DNA of 64,000 nt, from the NCBI RefSeq assembly GCF_034314085.1, contig NZ_JAVIWI010000001.1, positions 3,410,001-3,474,000 of the forward strand, read 5' to 3'. Made by a program: the position numbers and the translations under genes. Of this stretch, positions 39,041-49,451 are shown in pieces. The stretch is from Undibacterium sp. 5I1 (GTDB taxonomy: Bacteria; Pseudomonadota; Gammaproteobacteria; Burkholderiales; Burkholderiaceae_D). Position 1 is the first letter of the stretch. Each line of letters starts with the position of its first letter. The notes beneath the pieces were generated by a model, which did no database searches, had not been told where the DNA came from, and saw only the letters and a list, made by a program, of their open reading frames with translations.

Positions 39041-39237
39041 ACAGGTTTCTAAAAAATGTTCAATTAATCATTAACGCAAAAACGAAAAGCTACTTGCGAC
39101 CATTTACATGGAATCAGACGGCTGGATACAAAATATCAAGACCTCTCACCCTAGAGGCGCAGAAGAAGAACGAAAATCTGCCTTTCTCCTCCTTGGTTGT
39201 TCCTCAGTTGCCGTCTATGAGTGTCACTATGGTGAGA

Positions 39238-39267
39238 GGTTTTGGTTTTGGTTTTGGTTTTGGTTTT
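39238..39267. repeat. Five GGTTTT tandem repeats
   Basis: GGTTTT repeated five times, then TTTGC. Simple-sequence repeat in intergenic DNA, possibly slippage-prone. Confidence 0.85.
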
Positions 39268-39592
39268 TGCGTATGTCCTTATTAAATGAAGCGATAAAAT
39301 CACACATGTCATTCCTGAATATCTTTATCAGGAGCGACGAGCAAATAAATAGTTCGTAGAGTTCTCTCTTCAATAAAGTTTGCTAATTGACGTCCCGCCA
39401 AATTTGGATAATCCTTTAGCCGTGATGTGGTAATGGAGTTTGCAGCTTTATGAACTTCCAATGTGAATTTTCAGATTGACGTTTACGTTAACGTCATATA
39501 ACTTAGCTTATCCATTGAAACGTCTACAATTACCAAGAATATTTGTAGTCAAATCGATAAAACATACAAAAATCCTGACCGTTGAGGAAGAC

Positions 39593-42500
39593 ATGACCGA
39601 CCTGTCCATCGCCCAAAAATTAACCGAATACAAACCTGCCAATAAGGTACGTTTTGTCACTGCCGCTTCTCTGTTCGATGGTCATGATGCCTCGATCAAC
39701 ATCATGCGCCGGATTTTGATGGCGAATGGTGCAGAGGTTATCCATCTTGGACACAACCGTTCGGTTGAAGAAATCGTTACTGCCGCTTTGCAGGAAGACG
39801 CACAGGGTATTGCTATCTCTAGCTACCAAGGTGGTCATGTTGAATATTTTAAATACATGATCGATTTGCTCAGGCAACGCGGCGGTGCGCATATCAAAGT
39901 ATTTGGCGGTGGCGGTGGTGTGATCGTGCCGGACGAAATCGCCGATCTGCATGCTTATGGCGTCGCCCGCATTTTTAGTCCAGAAGATGGACAGCGCTTG
40001 GGTCTGGTCGGCATGATTCTGTCGATGATTCAGGCCTGCGATACGGATTTATCCGGTTACGCTCCGACGCAGATCGACAGTTTGCAAGGCGATGACATGG
40101 TCGCTAAACATCGTCCTCTGGCACAACTCATCACCGCATTAGAAAACGATCGCGTTACGTCTGAGTTGCGTCATGCGATTCAGACCGCGGCAGATAACAT
40201 CAAGACACCAGCATTTGGTATTACTGGCACTGGTGGTGCGGGTAAATCCTCGTTGACGGATGAGTTGATACGCCGGATTCGTTTGGACCAAGATGATCAA
40301 CTGAATATCGCTCTGATATCAATTGATCCTTCACGTCGTAAATCGGGCGGTGCTCTGCTGGGAGATCGTATCCGTATGAACGCGATTAGCCCTTGGGGTG
40401 GCAAGCTGAAGGTTTTTATGCGGTCGCTGGCGACACGCGAAGCTGGGTCTGAGATTTCACAAGCATTACCGGATGTGATCGCTGCTTGTAAGGTTGCTGG
40501 CTTTGATCTGATCATCGTTGAAACATCCGGTATCGGTCAGGGCGATGCCGCAATCGTGCCGCATGTGGATTTGAGTATGTATGTCATGACGCCTGAGTTT
40601 GGCGCTGCATCACAACTGGAAAAAATCGACATGCTGGACTTTGCTGATTTTGTCGCGATCAATAAGTTTGACCGCAAAGGTGCGCTAGATGCTTTGCGTG
40701 ATGTTGCTAAGCAGTATCAGCGCAACCGTGAGCTGTGGACTAAAAAGCCGGAAGAAATGCCGGTGTATGGCACACAAGCGTCACGCTTCAATGACGATGG
40801 TGTTACTGCCTTATATCAAGGCATCTTACCTGCGCTGACTGAACGCGGACTGAAAGCTGTGCCGAGTAAGTTGGTGCCGGTGAACGCCAAATTTTCTAGC
40901 GGTAAAAACGTCATCGTGCCGCCTGCACGCAGCCGCTATCTGGCGGAGATCGCTGATACTGTCCGTCATTATCACAAACACACAGGCAAGCAAGTAGCAA
41001 TCGCCCGCGAACGTCAGCAATTACAAGAAGCCAAACGCATGTTGGCTAAAGCGGGCAAAGTGGCTGACTTTGACGATCTGATTACCGAGCGTGATCATCA
41101 TCTGGATGCCGAATCCAAAAAGCTGATCACCATGTGGCCAGATATGCAGGCCGCGTATGCCGGTGATGAATATGTGGTCAAAATTCGCGATAAAGAAATC
41201 CGTACACAGTTAGTGACCAGCACCTTGTCTGGCACAAAAATCCGCAAAGTTGCTTTGCCGCGATTTGTCGATCATGGCGAAATTTTGCGCTGGTTGATGT
41301 TAGAAAACGTACCTGGATCATTCCCGTTCACGGCGGGTGTTTTTGCTTTCAAACGCGAGGGGGAAGACCCAACCCGCATGTTTGCAGGAGAGGGCGATCC
41401 TTTCCGTACGAATAAGCGTTTCAAATTGGTATCACAAGGGATGCCCGCCAAGCGCCTCTCTACCGCCTTTGATTCTGTTACCTTGTACGGCGCTGACCCG
41501 GCGATCCGCCCAGATATTTACGGCAAAGTCGGTAACTCAGGCGTGTCCGTCGCCACCTTAGAAGACATGAAAGTCTTATACGACGGATTTGATTTATGTG
41601 ATCCGGCAACCTCAGTGTCCATGACGATCAACGGTCCAGCACCAACGATTTTAGCTTTCTTTATGAACACCGCAATTGATCAGCAGATGGACAAATTCCG
41701 CTCCGATAATAAGCGCGAACCAACTGCAGATGAAGCCGCAAAAATCCGCGCCTGGGTGTTGATGAATGTGCGCGGCACGGTTCAGGCCGATATTCTGAAA
41801 GAAGATCAGGGACAAAATACCTGCATCTTCTCGACCGAGTTCTCGCTCAAAGTCATGGGCGATATCCAAGAGTATTTTGTACATCACCAAGTGCGCAACT
41901 TTTATTCGGTATCGATCTCCGGTTATCACATCGCAGAAGCCGGCGCCAATCCGATTTCTCAACTCGCCTTCACTATGTCGAATGGCTTTACTTTTGTGGA
42001 AGCCTATCTCGCACGTGGCATGCATATTGATGATTTCGCCGCTAACTTGTCGTTCTTCTTCAGCAACGGCATGGACCCCGAATACACAGTGCTTGGCCGC
42101 GTCGCACGTCGCATCTGGGCAGTTGCCATGCGCGACAAATACGGTGCGAATGATCGTAGCCAAAAACTGAAATACCATATCCAGACCAGCGGCCGCTCGT
42201 TGCATGCACAAGAAATTGACTTCAACGATATCCGCACTACGTTGCAAGCCTTGATTGCGATCTATGACAATTGCAACAGCCTGCATACCAATGCGTATGA
42301 TGAAGCAATCACGACACCCACAGATGAATCAGTACGACGCGCTCTGGCGATCCAGCTGATCATCAACCGTGAATGGGGTTTAGCCAAAAATGAAAATCCT
42401 ATTCAGGGCAGCTTCATCATCGAAGAGCTCACCGACTTAGTTGAAGAAGCCGTGATGCAAGAGTTTGAGCGTATCGCAGAACGTGGTGGCGTATTAGGCG

Positions 42501-42871
42501 CAATGGAAACCGGCTACCAACGCGGCAAGATCCAGGAAGAATCCATGCACTACGAACACCTGAAACATGACGGCACATTACCGATCATCGGTGTCAACAC
42601 CTTCCGCAATCCTAAGCAAGGCGAGACACCACAAAAAATTGAGTTGGCTCGTTCTACCGACGAAGAAAAACAATCGCAACTCACCCGCCTGGCCGACTTC
42701 CATCAGCGCCACGCAAAAGACGCACCGCAGGCACTGGCGGCATTACAGCAAGCTGCTATCAATGATGAAAACGTCTTTGCCAAACTAATGGACGCAGCAC
42801 GAGTTTGTTCATTGGGGCAAATTACTACGGCGTTGTTTGAGGTTGGTGGGCAGTACCGGCGGAATATGTAA
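39593..42871 (+). CDS. icmF: Fused isobutyryl-CoA mutase IcmF
   Basis: 1092 aa from ATG 39593 (GAGGAAG 2-8 nt upstream); an earlier start at 39476 lacks a ribosome site. Three parts in the IcmF order: a cobalamin-binding domain with the lower ligand His31 ([10 protein letters not shown]), a MeaB-type G-protein chaperone with GTGGAGKS (residues 212-219) and a C-terminal mutase barrel. It interconverts isobutyryl-CoA and butyryl-CoA with adenosylcobalamin; its G domain aids cofactor loading. It is alone in its transcription unit and ends at a terminator. Confidence 0.96.
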   Translation: MTDLSIAQKLTEYKPANKVRFVTAASLFDGHDASINIMRRILMANGAEVIHLGHNRSVEEIVTAALQEDAQGIAISSYQGGHVEYFKYMIDLLRQRGGAHIKVFGGGGGVIVPDEIADLHAYGVARIFSPEDGQRLGLVGMILSMIQACDTDLSGYAPTQIDSLQGDDMVAKHRPLAQLITALENDRVTSELRHAIQTAADNIKTPAFGITGTGGAGKSSLTDELIRRIRLDQDDQLNIALISIDPSRRKSGGALLGDRIRMNAISPWGGKLKVFMRSLATREAGSEISQALPDVIAACKVAGFDLIIVETSGIGQGDAAIVPHVDLSMYVMTPEFGAASQLEKIDMLDFADFVAINKFDRKGALDALRDVAKQYQRNRELWTKKPEEMPVYGTQASRFNDDGVTALYQGILPALTERGLKAVPSKLVPVNAKFSSGKNVIVPPARSRYLAEIADTVRHYHKHTGKQVAIARERQQLQEAKRMLAKAGKVADFDDLITERDHHLDAESKKLITMWPDMQAAYAGDEYVVKIRDKEIRTQLVTSTLSGTKIRKVALPRFVDHGEILRWLMLENVPGSFPFTAGVFAFKREGEDPTRMFAGEGDPFRTNKRFKLVSQGMPAKRLSTAFDSVTLYGADPAIRPDIYGKVGNSGVSVATLEDMKVLYDGFDLCDPATSVSMTINGPAPTILAFFMNTAIDQQMDKFRSDNKREPTADEAAKIRAWVLMNVRGTVQADILKEDQGQNTCIFSTEFSLKVMGDIQEYFVHHQVRNFYSVSISGYHIAEAGANPISQLAFTMSNGFTFVEAYLARGMHIDDFAANLSFFFSNGMDPEYTVLGRVARRIWAVAMRDKYGANDRSQKLKYHIQTSGRSLHAQEIDFNDIRTTLQALIAIYDNCNSLHTNAYDEAITTPTDESVRRALAIQLIINREWGLAKNENPIQGSFIIEELTDLVEEAVMQEFERIAERGGVLGAMETGYQRGKIQEESMHYEHLKHDGTLPIIGVNTFRNPKQGETPQKIELARSTDEEKQSQLTRLADFHQRHAKDAPQALAALQQAAINDENVFAKLMDAARVCSLGQITTALFEVGGQYRRNM

Positions 42872-42894
42872 TTATTTAGTTTCGTCAATTAATA

Positions 42895-42923
42895 AAAATC
42901 CCGGTTTTATGCCGGGATTTTTA
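42895..42923 (+). terminator. Terminator of icmF
   Basis: AAAAATCCCGG (42895-42905) pairs with CCGGGATTTTT (42913-42923). Confidence 0.9.
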
Positions 42924-43134
42924 TTAATCCGATAGGTGCGACTGCGATGCGCTCATCTCACCTGTAAAATGTAGCGTCCTTTTTGATGCATAGACAAGTA
43001 GCAAGCGAGGATCTATTTTAAAACTCTACATAATTAATATGACAGTCAAGGCGAACGACATGATATTTTTATGCCTTGTAGGGAGTCGCATTATGCGGCA
43101 TGTCTGAGCTTTGGATTCGCCTTTCAATATTTGT

Positions 43135-43512
43135 ATGCAAACATCAAAACAAGCACTCGTACTGCTACTCACAATGACATTCTTATTGACGGCCAGCGCT
43201 AGCGAGAATGCCGATACCGCGAAGCTACGATGTGGCTGGTTTCACAATCCCACGCCGCAGAACGCATCGCTGGTTGACCGCGAAGGCGAATGGCTTATTA
43301 GTACGCAAGGTGGCGCGCAAGCCGACGGTGATTGGCCAGAATTCGGGGCCTCGCAATGGGTCAAGACGAACAATAATTATGGCTATGGTTGCGCATGTAT
43401 TAAGCTCATTGCCAACTCCGAGTCACATGAAGTATCCAAGATTATCTCAGCCAAAGCAAAGCCACTTAGTGCCTGTCGCAACGACCGCTCACTCAAGAAG
43501 CCTGTAGGCTAA
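43135..43512 (+). CDS. DUF4087 family secreted protein
   Basis: 125 aa starting at ATG 43135 (an upstream TTG at 43111 is in frame but adds nothing typical). Signal peptide about 1-24, then RCGWFHNPTPQNASLVDREGEW and YGYGCACIK, the DUF4087 signature with paired cysteines. Function unknown; probably periplasmic and disulfide-bonded. Confidence 0.85.
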   Translation: MQTSKQALVLLLTMTFLLTASASENADTAKLRCGWFHNPTPQNASLVDREGEWLISTQGGAQADGDWPEFGASQWVKTNNNYGYGCACIKLIANSESHEVSKIISAKAKPLSACRNDRSLKKPVG

Positions 43513-43680
43513 ATAAGCATGGAGCTTAGCGCCAGAGTCTGAATACTTGTTTAAATATCGGATGTAAATCTCAGGAATAATAGTGCTAAGAAGTACCAGG
43601 AATAAGTCTATATATATCAGTGCAGATCCCGTTAGCATTATCCAATTGCACGTATATGATTCAACCTAAAAAGGTAATCC

Positions 43681-44097
43681 ATGGCTGAGAACAAAACGCA
43701 AGCGACTGCGGCCAGCGTGGAGGATTATCTTGCCGCAATTGAAGATGGCTGCAGGCGCAAGGATTGTGAAGATTTAAGCCAGCTGATGGCCAAAGCGACC
43801 AAACACAAACCGCAGATGTGGGGAGCCAGTATCGTCGGTTTTGGCAGCCATCACTATAAGTACGAGAGTGGCCGCGAAGGTGACTCATGCCTGACAGGTT
43901 TCTCGTCACGTAAGGGCGATATCAGTGTCTATATTTTAGCTAGCTTCCCCGATCATGACGAACTGCTAGCCAAACTGGGAAAGCACAAGACAGCAAAAGC
44001 CTGTTTGTACATCCGCAAGCTTAGCGATGTCGATCTTAAAGTCCTTGAGCAACTTATTATCGGTTCTGTCGCCGAGAGGAAACGCCGCTATCCATAA
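43681..44097 (+). CDS. DUF1801 domain protein
   Basis: 138-aa cytoplasmic protein of the DUF1801/YdhG-like family (SVEDYLAAIEDGCRRKDCEDL, MWGASIVGFGSHHYKYESGRE, KHKTAKACLYIRKLSDVDLKVLEQLI). These resemble the iron-chaperone frataxin-like fold but the function is not proven. AAAAGGTAATCC precedes the start. No operon partner is evident. Confidence 0.85.
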   Translation: MAENKTQATAASVEDYLAAIEDGCRRKDCEDLSQLMAKATKHKPQMWGASIVGFGSHHYKYESGREGDSCLTGFSSRKGDISVYILASFPDHDELLAKLGKHKTAKACLYIRKLSDVDLKVLEQLIIGSVAERKRRYP

Positions 44098-44195
44098 GTT
44101 CTGCTGCCGATTCAGTTATGTGTTTAGATGCATATTTAGCTGCTTATTCAGTGACAAATATCAAGCACTGACAACAAGTCTTTTTACAATAATAA

Positions 44196-44279
44196 ATATA
44201 CTCCATTACAGTATACTTAATCGTCCATATATTTAATGGTCATTAACCAATATTTGATAAAAATATGGGGGAGTATATT
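44196..44279 (+). repeat. 84-85 bp dispersed element, copy F
   Basis: ATATACT-CCATTAC-AGTATAC (six pairs), then ATCGTCCA with a weak partner, ending GGGGAGTATATT. It lies 95 bp before the next gene start. Confidence 0.88.
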
Positions 44280-44374
44280 TAAATAGAACTTATTCATGGC
44301 TCATGGCATCACATGCTGGGCAATAAAGATTCTGCCGAAACCTGTAAGTAAACTTAATCGCTTTGGAGAAAACC

Positions 44375-44800
44375 ATGAAGAATATCTTTGCTACTGCAAT
44401 CATCGCTGCTGTATCGGTCACTCCTCTCGTTGCTCTCACCGCTCTGGCTGCGCAGGCGGAGGAGAAACTTTTCCGCTTGGAAGTCAAAAACCAAGCGGTA
44501 GAAAATGGTAAAACACTAGAAATGTTTTTTTTAGAAACTACACGAAACCCAGACAACTCTGAAGTCGAGGTCAGTCTCATTTCTGGCGGCTCGGTGTCGT
44601 CATCGATGTTCACCTTGCGTGGCATGTGCGGCCTGACACGTGAGCGTAACGAAAGTTATTTCAAGACAGAATCGCTGGGTGGTAAGCCCGCACGATACAA
44701 GGTCTTGTTCCCAAAAGTCGCGCCGCCAGAGAGTGTGCGACCATCTAAGTCCGAAGATAAAATCTGGTCACTTTCTGAATGCGCTATGTTGAAGTTTTAA
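44375..44800 (+). CDS. Hypothetical secreted protein, 141 aa
   Basis: Starts at ATG 44375 with GGAGAA 5 nt upstream; a signal peptide (MKNIFATAIIAAVSVTPLVALTALAAQA) is followed by a mostly beta-strand body (EEKLFRLEVKNQAVENGKTLEMFFLET). I do not recognise the family. Its stop TAA overlaps a solo end of the MITE-like element. Confidence 0.7.
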   Translation: MKNIFATAIIAAVSVTPLVALTALAAQAEEKLFRLEVKNQAVENGKTLEMFFLETTRNPDNSEVEVSLISGGSVSSSMFTLRGMCGLTRERNESYFKTESLGGKPARYKVLFPKVAPPESVRPSKSEDKIWSLSECAMLKF

Positions 44801-44811
44801 CCCAGATTTTC
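44799..44811 (+). mobile_element. Solo end of MITE-like family
   Basis: AACCCAGATTTTC matches the first 13 bp of the elements at 22778 and 28222, with no matching right end nearby. Its first two bases are part of the TAA stop of the preceding gene. Possibly a remnant of a deleted copy. Confidence 0.55.
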
Positions 44812-44858
44812 GAGACATATATTGCCACCCGGTTTTTTATTTTTACCATAGGTTGCTC

Positions 44859-45368
44859 ATGCAAAAAACTAACTCTCTTTATCCCTTGAGTACGCAAATA
44901 ACCGGCTTCATCGGCTGGTTTATCATCACCTTTGCCGCGGCTGCCATAGGCGCATTTGCATCGGCGCAGGCGGGGGCTTTTTATACGCAACTTGTGCGCC
45001 CTGTCTGGGCACCGCCCGCCTGGCTTTTTGGTCCGGTATGGACGCTGTTGTATTTGATGATGGCGATTGCAGTCTGGCTAGTCTGGCGTGCTTATGGGTT
45101 GCAGCGTGCTGGTGCTGCGCTGGGTATTTTTGTTGTGCAGCTTACGGCGAATGCACTGTGGACCTGGTTATTTTTTGTGTGGCACCAAGGAGCTTTAGCA
45201 TTTGTGGAAATACTGCTGCTTTGGGTACTAATTGCTGGCACGATCATCGCCTTTTGGCGTTTGCATAAAGTAGCCGCTTTGCTGCTATTGCCTTATCTGG
45301 CGTGGGTCAGTTTTGCTTGCGGTCTGACTTATTCTACATGGACGCTTAACCCTAGCATTTTAGGCTGA
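44859..45368 (+). CDS. tspO: TspO/MBR family protein
   Basis: 169 aa from ATG 44859 (a TTG six bases upstream is less likely). Five membrane helices; WAPPAWLFGPVWTLLYLMMAIAVWLVW is the TspO signature, and the Trp-rich FVWHQGALAFVEI region fits. TspO binds tetrapyrroles and is linked to stress responses and porphyrin handling. Monocistronic. Confidence 0.93.
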   Translation: MQKTNSLYPLSTQITGFIGWFIITFAAAAIGAFASAQAGAFYTQLVRPVWAPPAWLFGPVWTLLYLMMAIAVWLVWRAYGLQRAGAALGIFVVQLTANALWTWLFFVWHQGALAFVEILLLWVLIAGTIIAFWRLHKVAALLLLPYLAWVSFACGLTYSTWTLNPSILG

Positions 45369-45407
45369 ACATCCAGATTTTGCTGCGAACGTTAAACGAT
45401 GCTTGCC

Positions 45408-46160
45408 TCAATCTTCCAGTTTAAAATTAAATTCTAAAACTAAAGTTTGCGGCTTAGAGATAGGCGCATATTTCCACTGAGAGACGGCGGAAATAACTTC
45501 TGCATCAAACAGTCTTGCGGGTTTTGCTGAAAGAATTTCGACTTGAGAGACCTTGCCATCCGTATCAATGTGGACACGCGCTTTTACTACGCCGCTAGTG
45601 ATACCGGATCGGGCAACCTTGTTAGGAAATTTGGGTTGCGTACTGGTTAATAATTTAAGAACCGTTTGCTCTGGTGCGGGGGTTGCGGCAGGCATTGGCG
45701 TTGGTGGAGGCGTAGTCTTTGGCGTGGCAGCAGCAACGACTGGTGCTGGTGCTGGTGCTGGTGCAACTGCGACCGGCTCGATCACTTTAGGTGCAACCGT
45801 CTGCGGCACAACTGCGGCAGGTTTTGATGTCTCGCGGGAATTCGCTGCGGATTTCTCTGCTAAGGCTTTTGCCTCTTGCGCCAGTTTTGCGTCTTTTGCT
45901 AACTTCTCTTCCTGAGCTATTTGCGCGGGCGTTTTGGTAGAGGCCATATCCATCCATTTGGTGACATCCGCTGTTCCACTGTGTTTGTAGGGGTTTTTGA
46001 CCAGGCCGGTAGGCGCTGACGCTGCACTCTGTGGGACAGATGCCTCATTTGCTGGCTCTTCTGGCAGCGGTGTTTTCTGGCAGGCCGCAAGTAAGCTCGT
46101 TGTAAAAATGACGCTTAATGCCAAACCAAAAGATGGTTTTATTTTTTTGTGCACCAGCAT
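45408..46160 (-). CDS. TonB-family lipoprotein
   Basis: 250 aa. Lipoprotein signal with lipobox LAAC (Cys near residue 27); a long Ala/Lys/Glu-rich then Pro/Ala/Val-rich rod (about 60-165, with APAPAPAPVV); and a TonB-type C-terminal domain (QPKFPNKVARSGITSGVVKARVHIDTDGKV...EVISAVSQWKYAP). It lacks a transmembrane anchor typical of TonB and would be lipid-anchored, so it may be a scaffold or cell-envelope protein rather than an energy transducer. Confidence 0.88.
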   Translation of the reverse strand: MLVHKKIKPSFGLALSVIFTTSLLAACQKTPLPEEPANEASVPQSAASAPTGLVKNPYKHSGTADVTKWMDMASTKTPAQIAQEEKLAKDAKLAQEAKALAEKSAANSRETSKPAAVVPQTVAPKVIEPVAVAPAPAPAPVVAAATPKTTPPPTPMPAATPAPEQTVLKLLTSTQPKFPNKVARSGITSGVVKARVHIDTDGKVSQVEILSAKPARLFDAEVISAVSQWKYAPISKPQTLVLEFNFKLED

Positions 46161-46756
46161 TGGGTCTTCCCTCAGAGTAAAAATTAAATTTACAAAAAAA
46201 TAAAACTGATCCGTTTTTGCTTATAAAAAATAATTGTGTATCGAAACACTTATCCAATGCTTATCACTGCTTGGTAGGTTTCACAGATAGCGCCAAATAC
46301 TGAAGTAAAAAATATAAATAATAATTTGCCATGCTTTTATAGATAAGTCTATAAAGCAATATTCGATTCTCGCTTTTCTATGCAGGATCTGTGCCAAATA
46401 CGCAATAAGTGTTATGCCGCGCCAATACGCCAACCAATACGAGCCTGGTCGTCTGCGCAAATAAGAAAAATGCACATTTTTGTAAATGTGCTTTGCTAGC
46501 TCAAATTTGTTAAAGGGGATATAAAATATCAAAGGAGGCGAATTTGTCATACAGCGATTTTTAAATCCAGCACAAACTGCGCTAAGTATCTAGTGAATGA
46601 ACAAACCCACTGAACTGACAGATGGCGCTTCGCACTCAGATATAATGATTTGTACTATCAGAACCGTGCCTGATGCAGCATGTTCATTGCACGTTTAAAA
46701 TATATTCCTCGGCGCCTTTAATTTAGCACTGTGAAACCTCTCTTTAATTTACGCAC
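46161..46756. other. Intergenic region between divergent genes
   Basis: 596 bp, AT-rich. A minus-strand open frame (46281-46550) has no ribosome site or recognisable domain. I see no further structure. Confidence 0.5.
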
Positions 46757-48016
46757 ATGAAAAAGAATTCATCCCTTGTCTTGGCAAGCTTAGTTTTGGC
46801 TCTTGGCTATAACGCATTGCCGTTTGCCGCCTCCACTGCTTATGCAGAAACTGAAGCGGCGGCACCTGCTCCCGCAAAAACTGAAACCGTGCGTCCAGCA
46901 ATGGGGAAACCGCTTAATGAAATTCAGGAGTTACTCGCTGCCAAACAGTATCCGCAAGCATTAGAAAAAATTAATGCTCTTGAATCTATTGAAAATAAAA
47001 CACCATATGAAATATTTGCGATCGACCGTATGCGAGCAGTCGTTGCGTCAGGCACGAACAATACTGAATTATTAGCGACCTCCTTTGAAGGCATGCTGAA
47101 AAGTAATTTCCTTCAGGAGCCTGAAAAACTGCGCTTGATCGAAGCGATGGCAGGTACTTATTTCAACGAAAAGAAATATGATTTATCTAAGCAGTGGGCA
47201 TTACGCTATTTAGCAAAAGATAGTACTAGCCAGGCAGTACATACTTTACTGGCACGTGCTATGTATCTGCAAAATGATTTTGCCGGCGCAGCGAAAGAGC
47301 TAAAGCAGTTACTAGCAGCGGATCAAGATGCTAAACGCACACCTAACAACGATAATTTGCGCCTGCTAGGTAATAGTTATCAACAACTTAAAGATGATGC
47401 TGGCTACATTGGTGTTTTAGAATTATTGGTTACGTATTATCCCAAAAAAGAGTACTGGGGCGACTTGATCTACCGTGTTGAACGCAAGCCAGGATTCTCT
47501 GATCGTTTGCGTCTGGATCTATATCGACTGTTACTCAAAACAAACAATATAGAAGATGGTCCGCAATTTGTTGAAATGGCAGAACTAGCACTTCTGGCGG
47601 GCTTGCCACTAGAGGCACAACAAGCGGTTGACGCGGGCTATGCGGCTAACATCTTAGGTCAAGGTAAAGACGCAGCCAAGCATAAACAATTACGTGACAA
47701 AGCAAACAAGCAAGCAGCAGACGATGCCAAAACCCTGGATGCAGGCGAAGCCGCAGCAAAATCATCCAAAAATGGCACTGGTATGGTCAACATGGGTTAC
47801 AACTATGTAATCCGTGCGCAATACGACAAAGGTATTGCACTGATGAACGACGGTATTGCCAAAGGTGGCTTGAAAGCACCTGAAGAAGCTAAGCTACATT
47901 TAGGAATGGCATACCTACAGTCAGGCGACAAAGCGAAAGCTGCTGAGATTTTTAAAACCGTACAAGGTAACGATGGTTCTGCTGATATCGCTAGATTGTG
48001 GATGTTGATGAAGTAA
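46757..48016 (+). CDS. Periplasmic tetratricopeptide-repeat protein
   Basis: 419 aa with a Sec signal (about 1-31). The rest is helical repeats: several TPR-like pairs such as LAAKQYPQALEKINALE, AVHTLLARAMYLQNDFAGAAKELKQLL and KLHLGMAYLQSGDKAKAAEIFKTV. Role is likely as a scaffold in the periplasm; no enzyme domain is seen. It has its own terminator. Confidence 0.85.
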   Translation: MKKNSSLVLASLVLALGYNALPFAASTAYAETEAAAPAPAKTETVRPAMGKPLNEIQELLAAKQYPQALEKINALESIENKTPYEIFAIDRMRAVVASGTNNTELLATSFEGMLKSNFLQEPEKLRLIEAMAGTYFNEKKYDLSKQWALRYLAKDSTSQAVHTLLARAMYLQNDFAGAAKELKQLLAADQDAKRTPNNDNLRLLGNSYQQLKDDAGYIGVLELLVTYYPKKEYWGDLIYRVERKPGFSDRLRLDLYRLLLKTNNIEDGPQFVEMAELALLAGLPLEAQQAVDAGYAANILGQGKDAAKHKQLRDKANKQAADDAKTLDAGEAAAKSSKNGTGMVNMGYNYVIRAQYDKGIALMNDGIAKGGLKAPEEAKLHLGMAYLQSGDKAKAAEIFKTVQGNDGSADIARLWMLMK

Positions 48017-48034
48017 AAATTTAGCTGCATCATG

Positions 48035-48067
48035 AAAAGGGGCGCTGTGAACAACGCCCCTTTTTTT
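48035..48067. terminator. Terminator between TPR and RDD genes
   Basis: AAAAGGGGCG (48035-48044) pairs with CGCCCCTTTT (48055-48064), then more T. The A-run allows use from the minus strand too. Confidence 0.85.
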
Positions 48068-48109
48068 GTTTAACAATATGAACTCGATTTGCCGTAAACA
48101 ATACCGATA

Positions 48110-48607
48110 TTACTTGCCATCAAAAACCACTTTTTGAATTCTATTTTTCCGCCGGACCACCACCGTCCCTGCTAATTTGTCATGCCAGCCTTGCTTGCGC
48201 GGATCAAAGGCGACCCAGAGCAAACCCAGTCCCAGCGGGATAGTCGACACGTAATAGCCAAGATAGCGAATAATCAATTGCGTTTTAGTCGGCTCTTTAC
48301 CAGTTTTGGCATCCACAATCTTGGCAGAAATAGCATCTTTGCCTGGCGTTGACTGGCGCTTTATCCAAAACACAATCACCGCAATCGCTGGAAAAATCCA
48401 AGACATTAAAAAATCGGCAGGTCCCCGTGCCAACGAGAATGTATCGGCGCCAAGACCAGAACTTGTCGGACTGACATAGACCCAGCCATAAATTGCAATC
48501 AGGATCGGGTATATCACGACGGCTAAAAGTAAAGAATCAACTATACAAGCACCAACCCGCGCCCAAAATCCTACGTATTCCAACTCGTCAACCTCATCTT
48601 GTGGCAT
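48110..48607 (-). CDS. RDD family membrane protein
   Basis: 165 aa. The N-terminal RVGACIVDSLLLAVVIYPIL contains the RDD-type first helix with Arg and Asp; a further two or three helices follow, and QGWHDKLAGTVVV is the typical C-terminal RDD signature. Function unknown, possibly ion transport. Start at 48607 lies 100 bp from the DUF4148 terminator. Confidence 0.88.
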   Translation of the reverse strand: MPQDEVDELEYVGFWARVGACIVDSLLLAVVIYPILIAIYGWVYVSPTSSGLGADTFSLARGPADFLMSWIFPAIAVIVFWIKRQSTPGKDAISAKIVDAKTGKEPTKTQLIIRYLGYYVSTIPLGLGLLWVAFDPRKQGWHDKLAGTVVVRRKNRIQKVVFDGK

Positions 48608-48754
48608 GGATATTCCTTGGCTAAGAACAAAAAAGCAGATATTCGGATAACAACTACGACATAGTATGCTGATATTAAGTTCGCATCTTAGTAAGCGTGC
48701 CGGATAGTTTCTCTCTTAAATAGTACCTTCACCTTAATCACCTTACGCAAAACA

Positions 48755-48780
48755 AAAAACGCCGTCACGAGGACGGCGTT
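48755..48780 (-). terminator. Terminator of DUF4148 gene
   Basis: AACGCCGTC/GACGGCGTT stem; on the minus strand it is followed by TTTTTTG. Confidence 0.85.
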
Positions 48781-48800
48781 CATGTCGGAGAAAAAACGAC

Positions 48801-49106
48801 TTATTTGTTTTGAGAAATCTGTGTCGCTTCAACTACTGGGCGCTGTGTTTTTGCTGGTGCAAAAGACACATATGCTTCGCCGCCGACTGGCAAACCAGCA
48901 GCACGTGCCTGGCTCAGTTCTGCGACAACTTCTGCACGGGTTTTACCGTTGCTTACAGTGTCTGTCTTAGTTTTTGTCATACTTGGAATAGGGAAACTGA
49001 CATACGCTTCGCCGCCAACTTGGTGATCCGCTGCGAAAGCAACAGAACCAGTTGTAACACCAGTAGCGATCAGGGCAACAGCAGCAATTAATTGTTTCGC
49101 GTTCAT
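48801..49106 (-). CDS. DUF4148 family secreted protein
   Basis: 101 aa from the ATG at 49106 (GGAGAATT 5-12 nt upstream; a longer frame to 49163 lacks a ribosome site). Signal peptide about 1-25, then VGGEAYVSFPIPS and, after the DUF4148 core KTRAEVVAELSQARAAGL, a second VGGEAYVSFAPAK. The internal copy of the VGGEAYVSF segment is notable. Family common in Burkholderiales, function unknown. Confidence 0.9.
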   Translation of the reverse strand: MNAKQLIAAVALIATGVTTGSVAFAADHQVGGEAYVSFPIPSMTKTKTDTVSNGKTRAEVVAELSQARAAGLPVGGEAYVSFAPAKTQRPVVEATQISQNK

Positions 49107-49451
49107 TTTAATTCTCCAAATAAGATAGATGGTTAGGTTGATGACTCTAGGCTTGGGATACATTGGATCTCTTCTGCCTCGGTAAGTCGCGCACTGTTTG
49201 TTTCTGTTGCTGCGGTGTCGTGCTCATCGATGCAGCAAGTCTATACAAGCCAGATCAATCAATAAAGGTGACTATAAGCAATAGATTGTTGCGAATAGAA
49301 GAATAATGCGATTCGACTGTGAAGAGTTTCTGCAAAATCATTTCCCTTATCGTATGATTTGGGCACTTATTCCAGAACGCGCTATTTCGCCTCGAAACAC
49401 CTTGTAACAACAAGATACGAAACGGATATCCAATTGCAAAAAACATCCAAA
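49107..49451. other. Intergenic region between divergent genes
   Basis: 345 bp that must carry the promoters for the DUF4148 gene and the sigma factor gene. No distinct motif can be assigned. Confidence 0.45.

Larger units (their letters stand above)
38930..39592. other. Intergenic region with long hairpin and tandem repeat
   Basis: 663 bp with a long terminator hairpin (38976-39040) and a GGTTTT tandem repeat (39238-39267). An open frame across the latter (39028-39285) has no ribosome site and no family features. Confidence 0.55.

Noticed and set aside
39028..39285. ORF encoding GFGFGFGF from GGTTTT repeats
   Set aside because: No ribosome site, no homologous features, and the repeat itself creates the peptide; regarded as non-coding.
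46281..46550. 89-codon minus-strand ORF
   Set aside because: No ribosome site and unusual composition; overlaps nothing but shows no family traits.
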